A stretch of 64,000 nt of DNA from Sabethes cyaneus (GCF_943734655.1 NC_071355.1:239330027-239394026), one strand, 5' to 3'. Counted from the stretch's first letter, positions 46,438 to 57,165 are shown. The notes: generated by a model from the sequence alone, not told the origin. Numbers and translations are program-made.

Positions 46438-49400
46438 CTGCCAATATGTACATATTCAGAAATAGAAACAGAAGACATTGTCGGTGTCTCAACTGGTAAA
46501 AAATGAAGAGGCTTTAGGCGCCCAAGTAACAATTTTGTTATATAATAGCTTATTAAACTATTGTACAGCCAATTCCCGTGGTACAAGTGCTTGATAAGCT
46601 ATTATTCAACAAAAATGTTACTTGGGCGTTGAAATATCAACAAAATTGGGCAGCTAGCAGCTTTAATGGAATGATGGATGTCAAGATTCTGATGATAATT
46701 TTCGTCCAACCTTGCTAATATATATTTCAAAGTTCTAGTAACATAAATTTGCTCCATTTTCTATTTAATTTTTGCTTTCGAATTTCCAAATTTCTATTTT
46801 GTTATTGATTTTTGAGTTTCACTTGTGTTTTGATTACTATCATTCAATCCATTCTATTTGCTATCAAAATCATTTAAATCGAGTCAGTTCTGATTTCTGA
46901 TGGCCAGTTTCTGACTGGCCCCTTGTTCTCGCTTTTTTCTTGTCGAAAATTTTGTTTGCAACCGTCTTTCAACTTTACATTGAGGTCATAAAAAGATTAA
47001 TTAGTTTAATATATTTGCAGAAGCGCAGCTTCCCTTTCAGGACGCATCAACTTTCACCACTCGAATTAAGAAGGTTCCCAGCGTTGACCCGCGACTTACC
47101 ACAGCACCGCGTAGCGGCGGTGGCATGTTTACGCAGCTGCAGTATGCTTCTAAAGTTTAACCTCCAATAAGAAATGCTGTTCGGGTTTGGGTGGCTTGCG
47201 GATGTCAACTCAGTGTAAGGCGCTTTCCCCAAAACGCATCTTTGCTCAGGCTGCTTTGGTTTTCCCGGTTCCGTTCGGTTCGGTTCGAGTTTGCTCACAG
47301 TAAACAGCTGGAAGGCAGCGGAAAATGTTTGCTTGGTTGTTTGCCGATGGTGGCAAAAAGTGTGAAATATAAAAACAGCCAAACGAAGAAGAGTCTTACT
47401 TCTTTCCGACTTGCTTGCTGCGATGATGATGGCGACGACGACGAGGACGACGACGACGTCGACGACGCCGACTACGACTGTGCTGATGGTGGCGATGGGA
47501 AAATTGTTTCTCTTACGTGTAGGTTGTCGCCTGACCATCGCCGCTGCTGGCTGGTATCGCGTAGTGTCGCTTGATGTCACCCGGTTTCCGGACCGGCAGG
47601 AAGCACACAAGCACCGAGACCACCAGCCAGCAGTCGACAAGCTGCACTGCGGAGTACTTGGAAAAGTTCAAGCCCAAGAACGGATATTGAGCTTAAATCC
47701 GGAAATTGGATTACACTTTATGCTTTGCCGCATCAAACGGAGCTTTTCCGGAATGGCTTCCGACCGGGAGCCATTTGAACGTTCCGGAGCCGATTTGGTC
47801 AATATTGGCTAACGGAGCTTATAAGTATACGCGCATAGTGTCACCACATGAATAAACCAGAAACGCTTGTTTCGGTTATAAAAAAAAGTGGTCAGACGAC
47901 TGTATCATCATCGTCACCCTGCAAACCGGATAGTCAGTGACCAGTTAATGGAATGTGACTTACACAGCAGTGGCAACAGCAGCGCAACAGAAGCAGAACC
48001 GCATCCATTTATCTCCATCGGAAGTGGACTCTGGGGCGATTAAGCCGTGATGAATTATACCATAGATAAATATCCCATTTCGCGGGTGTCAGATTTCGGC
48101 TGATTGGTATTAAATTTTTAATGAATTATTATCACGTGTCACCGGTGGAAAAAATGACAGTCCATTTTTTATTACGCGTTGCTCAATTTGGCTTTTGAGC
48201 TTGTGCATCTTCCGTGGTGGCCACACGATGCTAAAGCAAGCAGAAACCTCTCGTACACGTGTGTGAATAATGCATTGATCGGCCGCTTGGCCGCTTGGTA
48301 CTGTGGCTTACAGGAGCAACGAGCGATCATCATATGACGGATGAGTCGCTTTTTGCCAAGTCAGTGAACAAACACTGCGAAAGCCATAATCTCGTGTGAA
48401 TGTTAAAACAGTATCAATCCGGAATGGAATCGATTGTCGGAAATGAGGCATTTTTTTGTACGGATGTTGCAGCCAGAAAACTCCTTCTGAATCAGACGAT
48501 TGGAGCTTCTCAATTTCAGTAGTGAAATAGTGGTTTGCTCGAGCCCTACGAAATGTAATTGTTGCTGAAGGAACGTTCATTAATTTCCTCTAAACAACAC
48601 TAATATGGTTTCATAAATTTCTTAAGCCTTGATTTTTACCGAAATAACAAGCTTTTCCATGTGCTCATAATAAATTAAGGCAAATTGATTGATTCAAGGA
48701 AGATGACCGGTTCCTTGGACTCTTGACTGCGACAGTGATGCCAGATCTACGGATTCTCACGTTTAACTATATAGTGACGCTAGCAACCGATTCATGCAGA
48801 GCTGGTGTTTCAAAACCAAAACAGCGACAAAGGAAAAGAGGAAAAAATACGACAAAAAACATAAAAAAGCATTAAAAAGACTGCAAAAAAGCGATACCTA
48901 GGTGCTACATTCCGTTATCGAAACTTGACCTTCTGTTTTTATACGACGGACTTCGCAACCAGCTGTTAAGAGTACAGGACAATTGCAGGGCCAGTTGCTA
49001 CGATCCTATTGACTCTAACAGCCTCTCCCAGCTGAGACGGTAAAACATGCAAAAATTATAATGAAAACAAGACGACAGAAAGACGTCAAAAAAACAAATA
49101 CAAATGCAATAAAAAGACAACATTTTTGTTACTCTAACAACAAAAAGTACAATGAAAAATAAAAAATAACGAAAAGTTAACCAGAAAAACGTTGAAACGA
49201 CGTTAAAAGACGGTGAAAAGTTGACGAAAAATCGAAGAAAAGAATATAAAACGACAGTGAAAAGTTGTCAAAACGTCAACGAATGAGACGACAAAGAGAG
49301 CAAAACGGCGCCGAAAAAAGCGACAAAAAATGTCAAAAACAGCGTTCAAAAATGACGAAAACCCGTGAGTATTGTCTGGTATCGCACCACGGTATATTGT

Positions 49401-52400
49401 CCATTCGCACCACGCTTTAGCCGCTTTTGACGAAAAAGTGACAATGGAGTAAGTTGGTAAAAAGACTATGAAAAGATGACAATTATAAAAAACAAACAAC
49501 AAAGGGATGACAAAGGACGGTGAAGAGATGTCAAAGACAATAATAATAAAAGACAGCGAAAGGAGGATGGAAATATGACGAAAAAGTGACGCAAGGTAGG
49601 CGACAAGACGAGAAGAAAAAAAAAAGACTACAAAAAGAATAAATAAATGCAAAAGAGACGATGAAGAGACAATCAAAAGACAACAACACAGCAACTAGAA
49701 ATGCCATAACAGACTACCAACGACAATATAAAGACGTCATCAAGCGCAACCTAAAGTACCACAAACGACGATAGAAAATAACAGTAAATCGCGTAAAAAG
49801 AGACAAAAGGATGCCAGAGAGCAGATGCTGAAAAGAACGAAAAACGACTAACATACGCTAAAAAGACAACAAAAAGACGGCAAAAACAATACCTACACCA
49901 AAAAGCGACACAGCCTACACATCACAAGATAAAAGACGAGAATTTAAAAACAAAGGACGAAAAAACTAAATGATGAAAAATGAAAGACGGAAAAGCAAAG
50001 ACTCGAATCAAAGCTCGAATGCATCAAGAACTGATTTGATTCCAAAAAGTATTAATTTCCTTCAAATGAAGCACAATATTAGTTAAACCTATATTTTAAC
50101 TAAAATTTGATTAAAATTTACTTCTTTTTAATTTTGAAACCCTTGTTAAAATGACCTTCAAACGATTTTCAAACGGCTTTCTTGCCGTCTTCAGACGACT
50201 TTCGGATAACTTTCAAATTGTATGTACCGTAAACGCACCTAATTATGCGCATGGTGTCCTATTCTGTGCGAACCACGTTTCACTCAAAACCTCCAATTTC
50301 CTTCAAATTTCCTCAATTCTCATTACATTGCTGCAGCCAGCGTTGCCAGATTTTACTGAAGTAGAATAGTTTTATTATTTGTTTTTGTTTTATCGCCGAG
50401 ATCACCAAGAGAATTGAGGAAAGTTGAAGGAATTGAGAGGTTTTGAGTGAAACGTGGGGTGCACAGAATAGGACACCTTGTGCAGAATTAGGTGCGTTTA
50501 TGGTACATACAATTTGAAAGTTATCCGAAAGTCGTCTTAAGACGGCAAGAAAGCCGTTTGAAAATCGCTTGAAGGTCATTTTAAGTCATCCGAAATTGTC
50601 TTGTGAATATTGTCTAAACATTGACAAGAAGTCGCCTGACAGCCTTCTGAAAGTAGCCTGAAAGACATCGGAAAATCATCCGTCAAGTCCATCAACCATC
50701 AGAAGTCATCAGAATCCATTAAAAAGTCGTACTAAAGCCGTTTGAAATTTATCCAACAATCGCCTGAAGACATCTGAAAGTGGTCTGAGAGTCATCCAGA
50801 AGGCTTTAAAAAATCGTTTTACCATCGCCTTAAAATCGTTTAAAGGCATCTAAAAGTCATATAAAAACTGTTTGAAAAAGTTGTCTAAACAGTCGTGTTA
50901 AAGTTGCTGAAAGTCATAAAAATCTCTGAAAGTCATTTAAACATTGATTGAAATTGATAGCAGTTTGAAGCTTGCATGAAAGCCATTTAAAACTCGTTTA
51001 ACAGCCATGTGAAAGTCACACGAAAATGTCGTCGTCGACAAAAACGTCCAGAAAGCATCTGAAAATCGTTCAAAAATCGTTTTTAATTCTCCAAAAGCAG
51101 TCAGAAAGTCTTTTTTTGGGAATGAGAAAGTGTCTGGTGTGAAGAATGATAAACTAGATGAACTAGAAAATTTCGATTTATAGGCTAAAAATATATCCCG
51201 TCGGCTTGCAACCACGTTCTTTCGGTTGGTAGCCGAATGTTTCACTAGCTAAACTACTGTCGCACCCTTATATTAGGTAGTGTAATATCCAATTTTGTTT
51301 TATTCTCCCAATTCTATCATTTCATTCACCTCGACGAAGATAATTATTTTTTGTATGAATGCGCTTTATCTTTACCGCCGAGAAGATAAACTGTTCTTAT
51401 TTACTCGGTTGGTCGGTGCGCTGGAAACGGTCAGTCTTTTACCGGACGTCGATACGGCAAGCCTAGTGTAATTTTCCACCTAATTATAGGAAGCAGCGGT
51501 GAACTTTGCCAAAACTAATTTGAAACTGGCCTTTGTGGCCAATCACTCTACCTAATTACCTCATTTGATAATAACAATTTTTTGCTTTGGTAGTCCAATC
51601 TAATAATAATATCCCCTACATTTTTCATCAGACGGTTTTTAACTTAAAATCAGTTATATCTTAGGGCCTTAGGCCATTACAAATATTTTATAAAGTTTTT
51701 GTCCTTCCGGTGCTCGGCGGGGTGACAAAAACTTTAAATATGATTTGCAATGGCCTTATTAATTAATGCAGAGAAAGCAAAACAGTCGTCAGCAAAAATA
51801 GTCCTCTTTTATGGGTAAAATGTTGTTTAGAACATCACATTGAGCTGTCTATTGAAATAAACATGTTACAAGAAGAAATGTGATTTGAGGGGTCGTTTAT
51901 AACAAAGGTCTATTGCTGAAAATGGGTTAAAGGTACAAGTTTCATATCTTCAGAAAAATTACTTGAAATTGGTTTATCTTTAATATTTTGAAACCAAAAA
52001 GGTGAAAAAAAATTACTCAAAAAGTTATTACTTAAATTGTTGTTTAAGTAACGCTTAAATATTGGACGACCCCTTCAAAATATGCATCAATTTTTTATTC
52101 AAAAAGTTGCCGAAGACCACATTGAGCTGAGACATGCCGTTTAACCGCAAATATTTTTGTCCCGAAATCCTAATTTCTGGCCCAGCCCCAGAGTATATAG
52201 AGACAGAGATTTTTTTTTAAATCACTTGTGTGCACATTAAGGTTGAAATAGTAATAAATGGCCAGCCAACAGATTATTACCTTAACTCGTTTGTGGCTTT
52301 TAAAAGGGCCTTTGGTTACAAATAACATCAAAGCCAAAGCACGTTCATCGCAAATATGATGAGCCATTCGATTGTTCTTCTCTTTTGACATGAATGGCAA

Positions 52401-55400
52401 CAGGCACGTAAGTTAGCGACGTCGATTCACCGTCTTTTGCTACGAGAAGGTTTTACTAGTTTACTTTCACAGCTTACCACTTGTTATGTAGCAGAAAATA
52501 TGGCAAATACGCAAAAATTTCTATTTAATTTGTATGGGAGTCCTTATCCTCCTACCATCGGGATGCCTCCAAAAACCCCACCTGCCAAATTTGGTTCCAT
52601 TTACTTGATTAGTTCTCGACTTTTGAGGAAATATGTATATTATTTGTATGGGAGCCCCCCCTGCTAAAGAGGGGAGGGGTCTCAATTTACCATAGAAAAA
52701 ATTCTTGCCTTCTGAAACTCCCACTTGCCAAATTTGGTTCCATTCTCTTGATTAGTTCTCAAATTTTGTGGAAATTTGTGTTTTATTTGCATGGGAGCCC
52801 CCCCCCCCCTCTTATGTTCTCCATAAAATTGCTCTCTGTCCCCCTTCATAAAATTGTTGGTCATTTTATCTATCCAACGACATATAAATTGTTCAATTGT
52901 TCAGTTTCGTTCAGTAGTTTAGTAGTTATTAGCATTATCTTTCATTCAAACGTTACACTTCTATTTTCGTTTTGAGAAAGTTCTACCTAATCCCAGTATA
53001 GTACACAAAGACGTAGTCCTACGTCAAAACGGGATCGTTTCGGTTTAGTATTTTTCTGCCTTTCAAAAGACGCTTTCGGCGATTTAAAACGACAGAAGGT
53101 TTTGGAGCGTCTTAGTAGAATACGAAACCTAAAAATAAAAAAATAAGAATACTTATCCAATTTAATTCTACTATGTGTATTTTATTCACGACATATACGT
53201 ATTTCGCCTACGACCTGCAGGCTTCCTCAGTGTCTGTTTTCGAAAACAGACACTGAGGAAGCCTGCAAGTCGTAGGCAAAATACGTATCTGTCGTGAATA
53301 AAATACACATAGTAGAATTAAATTGGATAAGTTTTCTTATTTTTTATTTTTAGACTTAAAACGAGCTTTTTGTCATTTTCGGCTATTATAAACAACATTT
53401 GAAATTATTTTTGTTTGTTGCCACTTCTAACCTTTGGTAGTAAGAATTAGTATTATTTTCCTTTGCGCTTTTCATGACTATCGGAAGTCGTTTTCATTAA
53501 TTCTGAGCATAATTTGGGGTCATTTTGGTTTTTTGCCTTTCATGACCTTAAAAAGGTTGTTTCTGGCGATACTATGCCAAATTGGAAATTATTTGCTCTA
53601 GTATCTTTTTCACGATTTTCAGCGGAATTCGGTATTATTTTGTTTTTTCCTTCTTCTTGCCTCGGGAAGCAAAATTTATTTTCTTTTGTTTGTTTAGTGT
53701 TATATTATTAAAACTAATATGTATATACAAAATGCGAAATAAGGCGCTATATCCTTGACCAATTGCAGGCTGGCTTCTTGTCTAAATGCCATTAGTTCAT
53801 CCCCGAGGGGCCGGAGTGTCACTGAACCTTTATTAGTAAAGATACTCCCCACACGACTGTAAATAAATCATTATCTTTATGGGAAGCGTTTGGTACGGAA
53901 GGTCCACGCTTTCTTCCTTCCCCTTGATTTCAAGGAGTTCAATGAAATTAGACATTATTTCTGGTTCCACTTGATTCCTTGCAATTCTCTCTCTGCGATA
54001 CATGCTGAATTATTTTTCAGGATGCTTTCAAAAATTGGTTGCGTTAGTGCGAGATTAGAGATTAGAAAACGCTCTTCTCTTATCGGAGAAGGTAACTTCC
54101 GAGAGAGCAAGAGTAAATCGATTCCTCTACTGATAACTTCTGAGGAGATTATATTCAGAGCATGGAAAAAACCTGTTTACTTCGATTACGTCAATTTGTT
54201 ACTCAAGGCACCTACATTTTATTTATCAAAAATTTGTCTTGAACTTTGGAATAACGTTCTTTTTTACCTATTCTGACCTTTAATCGATCTTATTTTCTCG
54301 TGTTTTTCTGGTTTCTGGAGGCCGTTTTCAACTATTTTAGCTGAATTTTTTTATCATTTGTTGCGTTTGGCTGTCCTAAATTTGTAACTTGCCCTTCTCT
54401 ACAACCCAGCTCAATTACACAAACCTTCATTTACTCTAAGGGGGGCCTTACTTTTCGAGGATAATCAAAGAATGGAGAATAAAATCACTTTTTAGTTAAC
54501 TGGTGTATTTGGCGCAATTGAACGATCCCTACTGTCCCTATCGTCTTTACTAATTTTCATACAAAGAGCGACTCACGTGATAACCGAATATGTGTCAGGC
54601 CCGTTATCCGCCTCGTTCCGTCGATCCGCTGGTATCGGGGATCATCGCGTGGTCTGGATACTAGTTAGGGGAATTTGTCCACCATTGTTGACGTGCTTAT
54701 TGTCGTCGATCGAGTATCACCAGATCGCCGCGATACTGGTCAAGTAAATCGCAGTGTCCTCTAGTCGTCTGGGTCCGCTTGTAGGGTACATCCGAGCCGT
54801 CTGTCGCTGACGTATGTTTCGTACAGCGTCGGAGTAACACTTCAACCGTTAACGTCGATGCAAGCTGGCCCACCTGACCGCAGAAAAATACACTCCGAAA
54901 ATTCTACCACCGTGTTGTAGGTTCCACAGAGTTCGCGGTTGGACGCGAAATAATAAGCCATCAATATTTAGCAAATGATGACAACTAATTTTACCACATA
55001 CGTTCAGGTTTTTGGCAAAACGTGGTTTTTCGCGGAAAAAGTCGCACTTACGTCCGAATTGTGTTACGACTTAGGAACTTCTGGTTGCTCGACTGCATAT
55101 ATCAAGTACTCATACTTCGACTCTTCTATCTATGTAACCGGAACTGCCCATCCGTACTCCTTTGAAGCGCATTTCCGGTTTCCGTTATCCGTTTTAAGTA
55201 ACTCTAAGAAAAAATAATTAAAGTTCGCGTTTTCTAGGCTATAGAAGCAACCTTTTTGACTTTTCTGGTCTGTAGAAGTCAAGTTCAGGACCATGTCGCT
55301 TTCTCTAGGTTTTAAATTTCGACGATTATAAGCGAAATTCGCAATCATTGTCTAATTCGAATTATTTTCTGCTTCTCCTTTTCGGGAATCGGGAAAATTC

Positions 55401-57165
55401 GGGAAATTCGGAATCATTTTGCTCTTTTGCCTCTTCTACTTTGAAATCCGTTTCGGCGATTTGGTTTTGTGCAATTTATTGCCTTCAGAAGCTCTTTTGG
55501 CGATTCTCGGGCGAAACTTGGGATCATTTTAATTTTAGGTTCGTCTGATATTTGGACGCCGGTTTAGACCGAAATTTTGGATTACCCTTTGCTCTTTTAC
55601 TGGCCCTTTTAAGTCGCCTTCGGCGATTCAATACGAAATTAGATTTTTGTGTTTTTCGTTTTTGGTGATGTGTAGCGTTTTTCAGTTTGCAGCAATATTT
55701 AGCGAACAACGAAATTGCTTTTCCTGGCCTACGAAAGCGAAATTCGGAATAATTTTCTGGGTCGCCTTGTTTGGCAGTATTTATCGATTCGAAGATAAAA
55801 TCGGTATTGTTTTCTTTATCGTCTTTCTCGACCTTTTGGAAGCCGTTTTTGATGTTAGGCAAAATTTGCGAGCATTTTTGTCTTTTCGTTATTACTGGTC
55901 TATGAATTCGAGACCGTTATGGTATTTTGCCTTATTCATGATAATTTTTGGATAATTCGGAGCAAAACTCGGAACAAACTTTATATTGTTTCTGGTCTAT
56001 AGAAGCAAAATTAACCATTTTCTATTTTGTACTTTTGGCCTTTAGAAACCCTTTTCAACTATTTTAAGCGAAACACGGGATACATTTAATTTTTAGCCGT
56101 TTTCGGGACTTTGAAGCGAAACCGGTACCTATTACTTTCTGTTTTGCCCTTTCCGGCCTTCAGTAGCTGTTTCAAAATTCTAGTGTTGCAGTTGTCATAA
56201 ATGAAAACTATTAAAATTGACTGAAACTCTGTCCGAAAATAGTAAAAGCTAGTTATTTGACTGTACCAATGTAAAAACTGGATCATGTTCACGAAAAAGT
56301 TACCCAATCCCCGAATGCTCAAAAAAATCGCTTGAGATCAACAAAATTTGTTAGTTTACCATTCTCTTCGCTCGGCCATCCGCAATTCGTCGTACGGGAT
56401 GAATCCATTTCCCACAAGTACCCGGAACAGCCAACCTTTACCAGTCTGATACCGAACCCGGGGCGGACGATAATTCTAACGGATTCTAAATGCCGCTGCT
56501 GCACCTCACGGGCTCGGCGCGGCAGCAGCTTGGGCTTGCTTGCTTGCGGTGCTCATCTAGCGTCGGCGGCGTCGGTCGGCATTTTTATATTCCGTCGTAT
56601 TTTGTGAAAGCTGTTCCATCAAAGCTCGGCTTTGGTGCGGGAAATCAGTGCAGAGAAAAAAAGTGTGGCAACTGTTGGCGGATGAGTTGGTCGAAATAAA
56701 CGAGGTTTAACCAGTAATTATAGCACTGAGGGAGTTTTTTTCACTGAATCATTCGAACCGTACCGACTGAGCCGAGTCCGAGTGCAGCAGCAGTGCCATT
56801 GCAGTGCAGTTCCAGTCGGTGCTGGCCGAATGCGGTCAAATGAAAACCGAATGGGGGAAATAAAGTGAGCAAAGTTATTTAACTTGTGGTGGCTCTGGCC
56901 GATGCTGATGGTGGTCGTTCTCGTCCTCGTTGTCGTCGTCGGCATCGTCGCAGTCGTTGTCGTCGTTATGTGATTTGGTTGGTTGCATTTGGACGTCTAA
57001 TTTTTATTCAACGGTTCACGAGCTCGGCATTGATCCTTCTAACGGGGAAACAGCTCAGCTGGAGCCCTGGAAAAGTGCTTCGGAAAAGAGTTTTTTCAAC
57101 TTACCTGTTGTGATGGCAACCGGTCGATGACACGGCGACACACTCGAAATCATCATAGTAACCAT
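46366..57165 (-). CDS. Candidate small membrane/secreted protein, four exons, 99 residues
   Basis: CDS join on the minus strand: 57165-57105, 47646-47517, 47136-47100, 46437-46366 (300 nt). Every junction has AG/GT signals and all phases agree. Residues 1-20 include MVTMMISS; a hydrophobic segment LVDCWLVVSVLVCFLPV (about 23-39) is followed by RKPGDIKRHY, a Ser/Gly/Thr stretch, a cysteine (TYTCVNMPPP), then a C-terminus LMDEESTKQNYDLGVEYCPW before TGA. It could be a signal-anchored or secreted peptide. I do not recognise the family. The two C-terminal exons look most protein-like; the link to exon 1 across 9.4 kb of repeats is the weakest step. The exon 1 interval also has another open frame (YYDDFECVAVSSTGC), so it may belong to a different transcript. 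Confidence 0.4.
46521..46626. mobile_element. 106-bp MITE with CCCAAGTAACA ends and 2-bp (CG) duplication
   Basis: CCCAAGTAACAATTTTGTTA at the left and the inverse at the right (arms of about 35 bp, including ATAATAGCTTAT). CG flanks both sides. It shares termini and duplication length with 2722-4345. Confidence 0.8.
47100..47136 (-). CDS. Candidate small gene exon 3 (37-nt microexon)
   Basis: The acceptor is ATACTGCAG and the donor GTAAGT. It encodes CVNMPPPLRGAV plus the last base of the preceding codon. An ATG inside has a fair start context (AAACATG), so it could alternatively be a first coding exon. Confidence 0.4.
47424..47472 (+). repeat. GAC/GAT trinucleotide repeat
   Basis: A run of GATGATGAT then GACGACGACG triplets within candidate intron 2. 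It creates long spurious frames on both strands. Confidence 0.85.
47517..47646 (-). CDS. Candidate small gene exon 2 (hydrophobic segment)
   Basis: The acceptor is TACTCCGCAG; the donor GTAAGA leaves phase 2. It encodes the membrane-like stretch and RKPGDIKRHYAIPASSGDG. An in-frame stop lies immediately after the donor, and the frame has no internal ATG, so an upstream exon is required. Confidence 0.4.
47650..48840. other. Interval upstream of candidate exon 2
   Basis: Includes a TATAAA-like sequence near 47876 on the plus strand with no clear gene behind it. Otherwise unassigned AT-rich DNA. Confidence 0.35.
48841..49995. repeat. Kilobase-scale degenerate AAAAGACGACAAAA array
   Basis: Plus-strand purine-rich units (GACGACAAAAAGACG, AAAACGACAGTGAAAAG and similar) recur with loose 9-15-bp spacing for over 1 kb. 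A SINE fragment interrupts it at 48897-49035, and a short unrelated piece lies at about 49365-49435. A 163-codon minus frame here is a by-product of the repeat. Confidence 0.75.
48897..49035 (-). mobile_element. tRNA-derived SINE (family A), head-less minus copy
   Basis: It has the 3' part (CTAGGTGCTACATTCCGTTA, then GACGGACTTCGCAACCAGCT) and stops at CTCCCAGCTGAGA, just before the tRNA-like head would begin. Confidence 0.8.
50147..50583. repeat. Foldback with about 172-bp inverted arms
   Basis: The left arm (50147-50318, AAAATGACCTTCAAACG to CCTCAATTCTC) is an inverted copy of 50410-50583 with few differences. The loop is about 90 bp. The right arm runs directly into the array at 50584. Confidence 0.88.
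50584..51108 (+). repeat. Degenerate GAAAGTCATCTGAAAGTC array
   Basis: Units of roughly 10-12 bp (GAAAGTCATCC, GAAAGTGGTCTG, AAAATCGTTT) repeat loosely for 0.5 kb. The arms of the adjacent foldback are the same kind of sequence. Confidence 0.75.
51110..51262 (-). mobile_element. tRNA-derived SINE (family B), copy 2
   Basis: The minus-strand head (51262 down to about 51186) reads GTGCGACAGTAGTTTAGCTA, an anticodon arm TTCGG-CTACCAA-CCGAA and a box B-like GGTTGCAAGCC. The body matches the copy at 35640-35932. Confidence 0.72.
51265..51435 (+). repeat. Single-arm copy of the 39.1-40.3 kb foldback
   Basis: The phrases TAGGTAGTGTAATATC, TCTCCCAATTCTATCAT and ACCGCCGAGAAGATAAACTG parallel 39045-39136 plus 40113-40165. 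It lacks the 973-bp TA-MITE. Confidence 0.72.
51670..51757. repeat. Foldback MITE with AGGCCATT ends
   Basis: AGGCCATTACAAATATTTTA ... GTTTTTGTC is inverted as GACAAAAACTTT ... TGCAATGGCCT around a GC-rich centre. It is under 90 bp. Confidence 0.75.
51760..52500. other. AT-rich interval, nothing recognised
   Basis: No repeat termini or coding motif that I can name. Confidence 0.45.
52505..52990 (+). mobile_element. Fragment of the CTAGCTGACCCG element family
   Basis: Two to three tandem units built on TTTGTATGGGAGCCCCCC and GCCAAATTTGGTTCCATT, as in 30930-31110. The 5' module and the GGTATAGAT end are missing. Confidence 0.75.
53093..53355. mobile_element. Foldback of Penelope-like terminal repeats with hammerhead-like motifs, copy 2
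   Basis: Inverted arms as in copy 1, flanked by a 9-bp duplication TTAAAACGA (53084-53092, 53356-53364) inside the degenerate array. The two opposed motifs are perfect inverses over TGTCTGTTTTCGAAAACAGACA. The minus motif keeps all core positions; the plus motif has AAAA instead of GAAA. Confidence 0.72.
53190..53236 (-). ncRNA. Hammerhead-ribozyme-like motif with intact core (minus strand)
   Basis: Read on the minus strand: GACA (helix I), CTGAGGA core, an extra A, helix II GCCT/AGGC, GAAA, helix III ATAC/GTAT with no loop, A as the predicted cleavage base, then TGTC pairing with GACA. A loop-less helix III is the form known from Penelope-like elements, where dimers are thought to cut. Confidence 0.55.
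53700..54270 (+). other. Non-satellite block with LTR-like module and an unassigned 128-codon frame
   Basis: At 53790-53870 CATCCCCGAGGGGCCGGAGT, then AACCTTTATTAG, matches 21060-21215 inverted. The plus frame 53890-54276 has no recognised domain and is probably not a gene, but could be a retroelement scrap. Confidence 0.35.
54400..55210. other. GC-richer block inside the array
   Basis: 54530-54900 is distinctly GC-richer and non-repetitive within the window (for example TCGTTCCGTCGATCCGCTGG). No protein or repeat family is recognised; it may be a retroelement leader or LTR fragment. Confidence 0.35.
56330..57062. other. GC-rich island in candidate intron 1 / possible promoter region
   Basis: It contains CAG/GTC triplet-rich sequence (56770-56960) and open frames on both strands, none recognisable. 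Its position beside candidate exon 1 suggests regulatory or untranslated sequence. Confidence 0.3.
57105..57165 (-). CDS. Candidate small gene exon 1 (start)
   Basis: The ATG at 57165 is preceded in frame by TAA. The donor is GTAAGT after ACAACAG (phase 1). In another frame the same interval, bounded by AAAG and the same donor, reads with three cysteines; which frame is used is unresolved. Confidence 0.3.

Larger units (their letters stand above)
53035..56180 (+). repeat. Degenerate satellite-like array, unit about 60-80 bp
   Basis: Recurring phrases GCGAAATTCGGGATCATTTT, GCCTTTAGAAGCCGTTTTCG and CGGCGATT appear in order again and again, best at 53380-53690 and 54270-54400 and then 55210-56180. 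Unrelated blocks interrupt (PLE foldback 53093-53355; 53700-54270; 54400-55210). Open frames in it are incidental. Confidence 0.7.

Noticed and set aside
47047..47812. Long overlapping open frames on both strands (197, 127 and 133 codons)
   Set aside because: They depend on GAC/GAT triplet repeats and non-ATG starts. Only the splice-bounded pieces at 47517-47646 and 47100-47136 look coding.
47870..47900. TATAAA-like sequence with TCAGAC downstream on the plus strand
   Set aside because: Spacing to the possible initiator is too short and no plus-strand gene follows.
49203..49694. 163-codon minus-strand frame rich in Phe, Ser and Val
   Set aside because: It is the complement of the AAAAGACGACAAAA array, with composition fully explained by the repeat.
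53890..54276. 128-codon plus-strand frame
   Set aside because: No domain, no splice or promoter context, and it lies inside decayed repeats. Kept only as an unassigned stretch.
56332..56607. 91-codon plus frame and a 61-codon minus frame in the 56.4 kb island
   Set aside because: Both strands are open because of GC-rich composition. No family was recognised and splice context is weak.
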